Source: Fasciolopsis buskii | Taxonomy: Eukaryota > Platyhelminthes > Trematoda > Plagiorchiida > Fasciolidae | Reading direction: 5' to 3' | NCBI GenBank assembly: GCA_008360955.1 | Contig: LUCM01011192.1 | Coordinates: 1 to 64,000, forward strand | Length of the DNA stretch: 64,000 bases | Translations under genes and position numbers: made by a program | The notes under the pieces: model-generated | Database searches by the model: none | What the model saw: only the letters and a program-made list of their open reading frames with translations | What the model was told of the DNA's origin: nothing | Part shown: positions 36,644 through 46,009 of the stretch, piece by piece | Numbering within the stretch: the stretch's first letter is position 1 | Layout: the number at the start of each line of letters is the position of its first letter

Positions 36644-39600
36644 TGCGAGACTCGTGCAACAATCGTCATATGAACACTTTCCGCTTAAGCCGACAACAGC
36701 ATGAAGAAACAAACACTTGAATTTGCATTTTAATAATTCACCTGGAACTGGGAAGTCATTCCAATGATAAACCACAAGCTCTGGCTTTACCTGGCCAACA
36801 AACAGGCTAGAGATTTAGTCTATATCCAATTTTAGCCACTGCATGTGTAGATCTCAATCACGATGCATTAGGAGCCTTCCACGGAGAACCAAGTGAGGTT
36901 AATTCCCAACAACCAAAGGTATGTATTGCTAGAAATTCAGCATCTATAAACAATGGCAGCCGATGGGCCCGCCATTATCCCACAGGAATTCTTTGGTCAT
37001 TTTGATGGGGTGTCGAACACCTCCAGTGTGGAATTGCTTTTCTCTTTTAGTCCAAAGCATTCTTCATTTTCTTCAGAATTCACTGGTTAGGTAGCGCATC
37101 AAATTACCAATGCAGAATATAGAACATATTTTGGATAAGATCCAGACTTAGGCTATGGTACAATTTTATATCAAACAAGCTCTCATTCAATTTACATCAC
37201 ACTGAAGAAAAATCACTTCACTCAGGATAATATGCTTACTAAATTCTGGCACAACTAAGCACTGAGATTCTTTCGGTCGCACTATCCTTTCCTCACAGAA
37301 TCAACAGAATATCTCCATCACCACAATGACAAGGCTTCCGTTATCCGTGGTGAAGTGTCTTTTGATCAGTTCATGTCCTTTCTAACTTTATTCGATTAAG
37401 AGTAAGCAGTTTGCGCAGCAATTAGAAGCTAAATTTTTCGAAGAATTTCCTCTTAAAAATGCCCAATGCGTGAATGTTTTCTAGGTCACCATATGCCATG
37501 TATCCATCAGAAAAATCAATGAGTCGCCAGATTGAGGCGCTCAGAATTTTCTAATGTGGCAAAGGATAATTAGATTTCTTGCTACAGCGCACGACTACTC
37601 CGTGAAATATATCTTCTGTTACTTGGATTTTTTAAATATAGTCTCACTGTATCTGGGCAATGGTGCGTGAAACATCCGTGATAATCTGCTTTACGATTAA
37701 AGAGAAAAAAAGGAATTTTAACATGAATATAACTAATTGTGAGTGATATCATGTTAATAACTTAGCGTTGTTGGTAGACGTAATTTGCCAACGTTTCGAC
37801 TACCGTGGGTAACCTTCCTCAAGGCAAGATTTACAATATATATATATATGCATATATATGTTTATATACATTTACGTTTGGTCTTTTTCGTTTTACTTCA
37901 AAATGGTTAACAATTACTTACTTTCGATGTCCAATCCACGATCGTTCCGAAACCGATTGATAAGAGCTTTAGGTGAATTGTCCGTTTTGGTATCGTGGAG
38001 TCGAAGTTGATCTCGAAGTACTGCATTGACCTCGGCATACCTCGAATACAAACGATCCATTTTGAGAAATCTTTGTATCCACGGTATTCGATCGACAATG
38101 AATAGCCTGTCAAACAGTAGGGGGATGTACCAGTAAAAGCGAACCTTACGCAAATTCTGAGCAACGAAACCGAAATTGATTTTCATCTCTAAATGAGAAC
38201 CCATTGAGTCAGTCGTGGGATGAGTGAGCAAATGAATGATTGCCTAAATAAATTTACCGTCTGACCAATTTACTGGATCTGTGAGCTGGTTGACAGCCTG
38301 GGGGATAAAAATTACTGACCATCCAAATACGTGTACAACAACGTGGTTCGGAGTAACGAAGGGGGTTTCATGACAGTCTACAAACACGACGAATATGTCG
38401 TCCAAACGAGGAATCGTAATTGCGTTTCGTACTGGGCATTAGTTTAGTGTTTGCACGCGAGACACGATCCACAGATGTACGTTATTCTGAATCATTTCAT
38501 TTACTTGTCTGGTCGAAACTTTCTAAATTCCTCCACCGAAATACCGAGACTACTTACATTGACTTAGGTAAACTAAATCGTTTCCCAAGTTCTTTCGAAA
38601 TTAGGTCAAAATTATCTGGAATTGTGTCATAACTAATCTACATTGTCACTCAACCGGGCTGCCGAGATCTGGCTTGTCGACGATCGAAACGTGGTCACTT
38701 AAGGCACATTTGCACATAATCACTAAACACGTGCTGATTACTTGTGCACTGTGCAACAAGCATCGAGTGAACTTCCGATTGTGCGGTCGCATGAAATTGA
38801 GGAACATTCTTATCCATTCTCGAATGTTTTGACATAAGTTGGAATTATTTTTACACAATTTCGAGATGACAAGACAAATTTTGTGGAGTACGCCAAAAAA
38901 AAACCCAGCTGAAAGTGGGGAGGATAAATAAATTTGGACGACCCACAGACATTCCTCTGATTGTTGTACAATCTGACTGATCATTCTGTCATGTTATAGT
39001 TTTTGTAAACTTATTACGTAAGCATACTGGTGGCAAGTTCCCAAACCTCGATAAAGAGAACCGTTACGATACTACTGGGAAGCGCTAAATAGGGCGTGCT
39101 CAGGTCTTTCAACTACGTGGACAATAAGAACCAGAGCGGAGTTTTTGCTTGGCCAGCATATTCGCTTTAAGACATCACTTAGGTTTCTAGACTGCCCTGT
39201 GGCGTGGCATAGTCAGCCCGTACTACATAAGGCCGTAGCCATTCTTTTTTTCCGATCAATCCAACGCATATTCGAAGAGCATGCGAACTAAGCCAAACCA
39301 CCGGAAAGTGACTCGTCTGAATATCACAAGTAGGCATAAAACCCGCCCTTTTAGAACTGTTATTTCGTTGGGAATTGTTTTATTCAAAGGATGAACGAAT
39401 AGGTCCACCGACGAGCAGTGATATATACTCAGCCAACACAGATTTGATTCGGTATGGCTGATTCAAAAACGAAGTAAGACAGAACCATAAACACATCGAC
39501 GAGTCAAATTCATGTCGGGGATGATGGGTTTCGGGTCCATTTAGTCCGCAAGCAACGGTGTCAACTCATTTCCAAAAATCGCGTATCTGAATATTTTGAA

Positions 39601-42600
39601 GCTGGAATGTAGAGTCTAATTCACACACGTGCGTTGGCTCGAAACCTACTTCAACCACTGCCTGACTCGGTGGGCTGCCTGCATTGATGATGTCACTCCG
39701 TTGGGATGCATGTCACGTCCCAAATCTGTTCAACTATTGAAAATTCGGATTAATTTTTCAATGACTAACTACTTGGTTCAGTCAATGATCTGTTAAACTC
39801 AACGTTGCACGTCAAGGCTCCCACGAATTTCAACTAACACCACAAAAACCCCTTGCTCAAGCATCAACAACAGTCGGGTATCTACTATCCTTCAGAGATG
39901 TCCTTGAGTTTCATAAATGGACTGAATTTGTAATTATCAGTCCGGGGTTTCCGCATGCTTGGCGATTATCTACTCTGCCTCACTTAACTTCATAGTAAGA
40001 GAAGAAGTTTCGGATGCAGCCCCTGCAAGTCGAACAATACCATCTTGCAAGATTCGAAACTTATATCAAATAAAACTCTGCTGTTTTTTTTTGAATTCGT
40101 AGGGGAGTAACCAAACAAGTATGTACTCTTGTACATGGGCACATACCCTCCACATATGCATGTGACCTCCACTCTTTTTGTTCATTTATTTCACTGTCTC
40201 CCACTCTCAACCGGTTTATCGGTTGCATCAGTCACAACACCTAAACACACACACACATACGTTCATCTTGTCCCACGAGAAACAGTCTGTCCTCTGCTTG
40301 CTCTTGGCTGGTTGTAAGTTAGTATTTGGGTCCACGTCTGATCGGACTTGTGGTGCCTTCGACTCAATAGATTGCATCTTGACAAGAAGCCAAATGGTGT
40401 TTGAGGCTCTGTTGATATTTACGTTTGGTGTCTTGTCATCCCATAGTTTTTTGAGAACCATTGTTTGTTTTTTCATGTCTAAAAGACGTACTACAATGAA
40501 GTGTCTCCAAATAACCAATTGCGAATGAGATACCTCACCGTTGAATGTTTGTACACGCCTGGATTGTGATCAGTTTCTAAGTCAATGGTAGCGTACCCCA
40601 AGAGGGTTTCATTTTTTAGTGTCATGTGAGTCGGGATTTTACACGTTACTTCATTGTTCTTTTAAGTACCAGAGTTCATGACCGATGGAGTCATTAATTC
40701 CGTGTGACCCATTTTGAATCCATGAAACCCAAAAATATAAATTACGCTAGTTAACTTCTCACTTGTAGCCCAAAGCTCGCTAACTGAACTGCTTGAAACT
40801 TTAACTGTGAAAATTAGTGTTTCTTGAATTTATCAGTCACAGGAAAAAAACAAATATCGTCGCTTTCTGTTTGGCAGGCATTACTCATCTAAATCGATTG
40901 GACATATCTATTTCTTGATAGTTTTTTCCATACTGTAATCAGGCATTCACTGGTATTCGGTAGAATATTTCTGTGACAATTAATAGCGATGACGGTACAG
41001 TTTATACAGTGCCCGTTCGTACCTAATACAACGCTTTCTCTCAGGTGAGCAAACACTGTCCCGTTGAATATTTTTTGATGTTTGGGAAACAGTTATTGGG
41101 AAACAAAACTCTTACCATTGTTTGGGGAACAGTTGAATTGCCTGAAGCATACTGTTCTCCTTGTTGTTCCTACTGATTTGGTCCAGAACATGTTTGATCT
41201 GTGCTGGGCTTATTTCACAAGATCGGCCAAACACAATTGTCCACATCACATTCCAGACGATTAAACGAGCCAAAGGTCTGTAAACAAAAAAAACAGCTTG
41301 TAATACACTTATCACACACGAATTACGGAGGCCAAAATAGCTGACCGCCTTTGTTTTCATCGTAGATTTTATACCATCATGTCTACTGCAAAGTGCATTT
41401 TATCGGCAAACACTAATGGTGCAATCATACAAGCTTTGAATACTTACAAGAACTCGACTGATTTCGCTTCGCTGAGGGTCAGCGTTTGAATTAATTGGCG
41501 AATTTCCTTTCTGACTGTTTCACGAAGTTCCGACGGGCTGGAATCATCGGCCAAGTAATTGGCCACATCCTCGTACCCGTACAAGTGCCGAAGAAGGGCT
41601 TGCCTCAGCTCCAGCGCCCTAGGTGTATCATAGTTTGAAATGCCTATACGGCAGATAGACGAGACCAATTCAAAAGAAAATGTTTCAGATTCAATAATGC
41701 CACTAATTGACTAACTAATTAAGAGCAAGTCAAAGGTGTTCAGCAAATTTGCGCAATCGCTTAGCATACAAGTGATCTACTGTCAAGTGTCCATATGCGA
41801 ATAGCAAGTGACTGGACTTACCAAATCCTTTAGCCAACCAATGGTTAGTTGTTAGTGTGTATCTTCCCAACTTTTGTCGATTACTGTTGTTAGCTGCCTC
41901 ATGAATTGTCTCATACGTGTTCAGCAGAACAACTGTGGTTCCAAACAGAGTGAAAGAAACCACGTCACCGTATCTGGACTTCAGGCGCTGTAGTTCATCG
42001 AATGCTTGCGAACCTGATAAAAGGTTTGTCAATTTGACCAAATAAAAGTGACAGAAAATCTTAGATCCGCGGAGAAATCAAAAGAAACTAAACGGTACTT
42101 GAAAACTGCCTTGAGAATGATTACATATAGTAACCGAAACATTGACTGATTAGTAATTTCGACAAGAATGTATTTTTTAAATTTTCTTATATTTTATCGT
42201 GATTTTGAGATGCTTAAACTATGAAATCACAGTGTTATCGAAGACGGTGGTGAGAAGTCCACGGGCAACATTCCGAAGGCAGATTTAAATTCTAACTAAT
42301 TGTTTCCAGAGAAGGATTTAGGAAAAGAACATGTCTAATACCCTCAGGATTTCCTAAAGCGACCAAAACGGTCAAATACTTCCGGCCAACTTCCCCACTT
42401 GGCAGCCCTCTAATGGCCACGGCCCCCTTCCTGAAAATAATCTACAATTGTTATTCCATTAACAATGGAAGTAAAAGATAAAAAATAAGAGCCTGGGGTT
42501 CGATTGGGGAGAGGAATATTTACAGTCCTTGTAGGCTATCTATGATTGGTATAGGGTTTACTCTAAAATTTGAGAAACAGTCAATTTTCTGCATCTGATT

Positions 42601-45542
42601 TCATCAGAACCAAATTTAAACGGATCTGGGGAGAGGATGTAGGCCGCCGTCTAACGTTCTTCTTGCACATTTCATTCTCCCACACTTGATCATTCTTCCC
42701 AAACCAAAGCTAGTTTTCGTTTTTTCACACGAATTTATGTTCTTCTATTTGTCGTGAACTGGAATCGGGTGTGAACTGTTAGTTTTTCCAGTCCTCGATA
42801 ATTCCAATCTAGTTCTGATATCTCTTATCATTTAGTCGCCTACCTAATTCTTTGTCCAACTTTGGCGCACAAAGATCCCCAGAGGAACAGTATTCACATT
42901 TATCTACTGTAATGTTGATTGGATGTTGTGGGAATTGCAATCGATTTTGTTTTGGATTGTGTCGGATCTCAGTTGCTGCGATTTCGTTGAACGTCCACCC
43001 GGAGCCCCCTTAAAATTATCAGGGGATTTTAGTTGTTGCAGTGGAAACTGGGAGCACCTTTTGTGAGAAAATTTTAAAAACGGGAATTCTACTTTCTTTA
43101 ATGTCAAAATGCAAGGCAGTCAAAGGGTTTGCTTATTTCTTGACTCAGACTTGGATGGTTCGTAGTTCTTATGTTGTTTAACACTCCGCTGATTGGCCAG
43201 TATGAATGAGGTGAGAATGACCGGTCGGCTAGTTTATATGAGCCTAAGAACAAGCATGAAACGCCTCTTTATTCAGAGCTGCCAAAAATGAGGCTTCTTT
43301 GGATCATTTTCTGCTTTCCATCACTTCTTGAGACTGCAACTTGGTACCAATGAACAGGAAAAGCTATCGTGAACGCGGACCTATTTTGTGCGTTAGCACG
43401 CTCTATATTGGTTCACTAACGGACACATCAGAAAATGGGAGTCCTCGTTAATTAGTGGCCACCGATCGCTGTGCGTCAAAATCCATGGATTCCTCAGTCC
43501 TTCTGACTGGAAGAACAGCGCATCAGTTAATTCATAAACCATCCAGCAGAATATTTGTTGATAGATCACAGACATCCAGGGACGGATTCGGGTCCTATAT
43601 CACGTAATGTGGACGATCGAAGGACCTTTAATGATTACCACTACTAGTGCAGTGCCCGAGGTGCTCGACTCAATCGTTCATCCCGGTTTAGCGTCTCAGT
43701 CCCGGCGCGTTGCACCTGAACTTCTGATGATTCGCAACAAGGATGCAACAGATGTACAGTACTTCCATGATCCTTACGGAAGAGATCGATGTTGATATCG
43801 CATGACCAATCATACAGAAGATCAGTGACAAAGTCTGATTTGTCTATTACTCTTTGTCGAGGCTCTTGTCCGTAATCGACTACGATGCGATGACAATCAC
43901 GTGTTTTACAAAATGGATCAGTCAATGACGAGAATATACTTGCTCGATAATGACCGGCTATCTCGCAGAGCCCTTGACATTATATTGGTGTGGTACAAAC
44001 AGTATTTGACAAGCTGAATTTGCAACTGTTTTGAGCCATGCGTATATCTCACAATTACTTGTGGTTGGTGTATGGAATTGATAAAATCTTTTGCTTGATA
44101 TGCACCATGGACGAGCTCTGATTAGAACGAAACCCGAGTCTGGTGCTTCTCGAGTTCAAGGTTGACCGGATGACCCGAGATTCATGCCTTGGTAGTAAAG
44201 TCCGAAAGACTGTTAGTCAAACAATGTTTTGAGTCAGTTAACAATCATGTACGGCAACTAGAAAGCAGCGGTTCATAAAATGTTTGGAGGTTTCTTCGTT
44301 TCATTCTTCGCGACAAAAGTGGAATGATATATGTTTATAGGAACAATACTGCGATACGCACGTGACTTATCACGTAGACTATTTTGTGGAATACGCGAAC
44401 TGAGATGATCCGCTCGCCATGATTGTTTCAAATCGGTGAGGAACTTTTATGAATGCCGGTCAGTTGAGCACACTGGAAATCGAGCCAAGTGATTTCTAAC
44501 TGAATGAAAGACCTCCTTTAGTTTAGCTCCAAAGTTTATAAAATTCGAGTCCGTGTTGTGCACTCGAGATTAACACCGGGTGTGCAGCAATCGCGAGGAG
44601 CTGCTATTGTTTACTAAGGTGAATAAGTTTGAAGTCACGAAGTGCGGAGCCTTTGATTTTGTCACATCTTAACTGAATATATTTCTGGGCTAAATCACTT
44701 GTCGACTGATTTTCTGTCCACCTCTTCGGCTCTTTGTTTCCATTGTCGAAAATCAACCAAAACAAACCTGATAACCTCGACAAAGTCAGCGGTCACGTAA
44801 CAATTTTGTGAATGAAATTCACCCATGTAAATCATCTGGACGTTTAACAAACGAGGACTCCATGTTTCATAGTGACCTTAGATGAGGAGTATGTGTATTC
44901 ATGAAACGATTAGCCAGTCTGTATAAGCTTTGACTTCGTTATCGAAAACGGCAACAGAAGCCTAGAAGTCGAGCTTTTTATCTTCCTAGTCACAATGTGG
45001 AATCAAGCTCGCTTCATTGTTTTCCTTTTATTTTTCGAGCATTTGGTTTCGCTTGATTTGCGGATCGTTTCTGCGCAAGCTTGGCGTCTGGGAGCTAACT
45101 CCGAACAAAACAGAATTTTGTTTCGTCTGATTTCGAGCACAATTGATTAACCAGAAGTCCAGGACACCTGAATCCTTCCCAAAAGCGATTATCTACACTC
45201 TACCACGTGTCGTCAACCAAGTTAAAACCTCTGATTAGGAAAGCGATCAGAAAATAACTCTAGGATACATTAGAAAATTTAAGTCTCAGGCAGCCAGACG
45301 CGGTTCTTGCTGGTAATTCCAGCATTAGACACCATCGATATATTGGTATAGAAGAAAAAATATTACTTACCCAAACAAGGTGTGTAGCCGATCCATGGCA
45401 AACCACGTGGTCCAGGTGGTAGTGAATTGGAACGGGAGAAACGAAATCGTTGTACGAGCCAGATCACTCCGATTGCCATGGCGATAACCCCGATTTCCGG
45501 ACCAAATGGTTTCAGCCCCGCGAGAATCGACGACTCAGACAT
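30833..45542 (-). CDS. CYP: Cytochrome P450, seven exons, 480 residues
   Basis: A heme-thiolate monooxygenase predicted to sit on the ER membrane and take electrons from P450 reductase; the substrate is unknown. Exons: 45371-45542, 41822-42013, 41448-41643, 41116-41277, 37922-38106, 33917-34234, 30833-31050. All junctions are GT/AG and the phases join without a stop (1443 bases with stop). Visible features: membrane anchor about residues 16-30, proline hinge PPGPRGLPWIG 42-52, I-helix AGTDT 316-320, heme loop FSVGSRVCPG 406-415 with Cys413. Odd: HIHR at 350-353 where ExxR is expected, Ala131 instead of the C-helix Trp before Arg135, and only 97 residues from AGTDT to Cys413 against about 138 in CYP2C9, with no PERF-like motif. 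It may be a divergent working enzyme, or a gene losing function; preserved splice sites favour the first. Confidence 0.85.
31051..33916 (-). other. P450 intron 6
   Basis: Apart from the SINE-like stretch at 33.5-33.77 kb, no named content. Around 32.2-33.0 kb are several plus-strand fragments (for example DVFQHRVLREKYPQILIN) that look like broken transposon coding, but I could not assign them. Confidence 0.5.
33520..33770 (+). mobile_element. tRNA-related SINE candidate
   Basis: A B-box-like ggttcgaatctc at 33578-33589, in a short gaggttcgaatctcag palindromic T-arm context, follows an A-box-like tggcgaaatgcatgatg at 33550-33566, as in a tRNA-derived polymerase III promoter. About 180 bases of non-coding body follow. 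Only one copy is in the window, so the boundaries are guesses. Confidence 0.4.
33917..34234 (-). CDS. CYP: P450 exon 6: I helix to heme loop start
   Basis: Residues 303-409 hold ELERLLFELMAAGTDTSS, the HIHRQANVVPLALPH stretch where ExxR sits in other P450s, the REPIQLAGYSIPAHSIVIFN beta region and the start of the heme loop (PFSV). The J/J' helices and the meander (xPERFx) are shortened or absent: only 15 residues lie between AVHQ and FSVG. The ORF is continuous, without a hidden intron that I can justify. Acceptor TTATATTTCAG, donor TTG|GTGAGTAC. Confidence 0.85.
36604..36639. repeat. (TA)n microsatellite, 36 bases
   Basis: Eighteen uninterrupted TA units inside P450 intron 5; likely length-polymorphic. 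Confidence 0.95.
37738..37850 (-). repeat. Solitary PLE terminal repeat fragment
   Basis: Matches the outer 100 bases of the left PLE repeat at 25431: tgtgagtgatatc, gttaataac, tagcgttgttgg, gccaacgtttcg, ctaccgtgggt and ctcaaggcaagatttacaat in the same order. It is cut at ttacaat, where a TA/CA-rich run begins. No PLE coding sequence is attached. Confidence 0.8.
37771..37829 (-). ncRNA. Hammerhead-like ribozyme motif in a solitary PLE repeat
   Basis: In minus-strand order: ccttgaggaa (near CUGANGA), stem II ggttacc / ggtagtc (7 bp with two G-U pairs) around a cac loop, CGAAAC, stem III cgt / acg (3 bp) around a nine-base loop, then GTC as cleavage triplet. This is the order of a minimal type I hammerhead: box, stem II, GAAA, short stem III, UH. 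Flaws: the first box reads TTGAGGA rather than CTGANGA with one extra A, and stem I is poor. PLE terminal repeats are known to carry such minimal hammerheads. Activity is not claimed. Confidence 0.45.
37922..38106 (-). CDS. CYP: P450 exon 5: F-G to H region
   Basis: Residues 241-303: LFIVDRIPWIQRFLKMDRLY, then RYAEVNAVLRDQLRLHDTK. The upstream CAG at 38161-38159 would give a stop at the junction, so the acceptor at TGTTTGACAG (intron end 38107) is chosen. Donor GAAA|GTAAGTAATT. A 3.0-kb intron precedes it and 3.7 kb follows. Confidence 0.82.
38107..41115 (-). other. P450 intron 4
   Basis: Nothing recognised beyond a short (AC)n run at 40244-40257. A stretch at 39.1-39.4 kb (minus strand, FRWFGLVRMLFEYAL) is faintly like an RTE C-terminus but too weak to call. 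Confidence 0.45.
41116..41277 (-). CDS. CYP: P450 exon 4: E/F region
   Basis: Residues 187-241: PLARLIVWNVMWTIVFGRSC resembles the E helix (NVxxxxxFGxR), followed by ISPAQIKHVLDQISRN. Acceptor TTTGTTTACAG, donor ATG|GTAAGAG, 170-base intron before it. Confidence 0.87.
41448..41643 (-). CDS. CYP: P450 exon 3: C helix
   Basis: Residues 122-187. The segment DTPRALELRQALLRHLYG aligns with the family's W-x-x-x-R C helix, but the Trp that contacts a heme propionate in most P450s is Ala131, while Arg135 is kept. Acceptor CGTATAG, donor CTT|GTAAGTATTC. A 178-base intron precedes it. Confidence 0.87.
41822..42013 (-). CDS. CYP: P450 exon 2: A helix and first beta strands
   Basis: Residues 58-122 begin GSQAFDELQRLKSRYGDVVS, then FTLFGTTVVLLNTYETIHEA, the usual A-helix/beta-1 core. 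Acceptor TTATCAG, donor G|GTAAGTCC, phases 1 and 1. It is separated from exon 1 by a 3.36-kb intron. Confidence 0.88.
42014..45370 (-). other. P450 intron 1
   Basis: Contains a SINE body copy at 42382-42488. The remainder has ORFs of up to 93 codons (43.64-43.93 kb) without recognised motifs. Confidence 0.5.
42382..42488 (+). mobile_element. SINE body copy (tRNA head missing)
   Basis: Shares about 105 bases with the SINE at 54.4-54.6 kb in opposite orientation: ttccccacttggcagccctc, then ggccccctt followed by cctgaaaa, then an ccattaa...ggaagtaaaagata tail. The tRNA-like head seen at 54.53-54.60 kb is absent, so it is 5'-truncated. Lies in P450 intron 1. Confidence 0.7.
45371..45542 (-). CDS. 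CYP: P450 exon 1: membrane anchor and proline hinge
   Basis: Starts MSESSILAGLKPFGPEIG; this is the only ATG that leads in frame into the anchor (GVIAMAIGVIWLVQ) and hinge. RFRF is the positive halt after the anchor, then LPPGPRGLPWIGY. The exon ends in phase 1 at G|GTAAGTAATA. Start choice is well supported, although a 5' UTR exon cannot be seen. Confidence 0.85.
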
Positions 45543-46009
45543 TGTATGCTATTTTGGTGTGCTGAAACAATTCAATAGGTTCAAAAATATCAGACAAATG
45601 AATTTGGTTCCATGCGACATTTTGTACATGTTCCCTTTTTCCTTCTACACACTGTGGTCTGCTCGAACTTCTAATTTGTCATAAACCAAGGATTGCAATA
45701 TGGATAAGGAAACTATTTTGTATGAAAACTCGTTGCAAATATATGTAGTACATCATGAGTATTACGGATCTATCAGTTTTTAAATGGTTTGGGCACATTC
45801 TCACCCGATCGTCCTTTATCAAGTGTACGTGCTAGCTCTTGATGCGTAGGATTTAAGGTTTTTCCACGAACCAACCAATCATATGCATTGACGACAGATA
45901 GTCTCAGTCAAATTGACCATATCACAAAAGTTGCCGTTGGTGCGAGTTTGTTCAGAACTGTAAACCTTACTGGGTCACGTAGGCGAAATCGAACAATGCG
46001 CCATTTTTA
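45543..46009. other. Upstream flank of the P450 gene
   Basis: The promoter should lie here or beyond a non-coding first exon. I see no strong TATA/Inr pair on the minus strand. The right end runs into the decayed RTE element. Confidence 0.35.

Larger units (their letters stand above)
34235..37921 (-). other. P450 intron 5
   Basis: Contains a TA microsatellite (36604-36639) and a solitary PLE terminal repeat (37738-37850) with a further TA-rich run just after it. The rest shows no coding motif or shared repeat. Confidence 0.5.

Noticed and set aside
38107..38164. Alternative exon 5 start with an upstream acceptor (TTGCTCAG)
   Set aside because: Joining exon 4 (ending TG) to AATTTGCG would create TGA at the junction; the acceptor at 38107 gives Trp and continues the P450 fold.
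39100..39400. RTE C-terminus on the minus strand
   Set aside because: Only FRWFGLVRM resembles the LRWLGHVLRM motif; no neighbouring RTE motif supports it.
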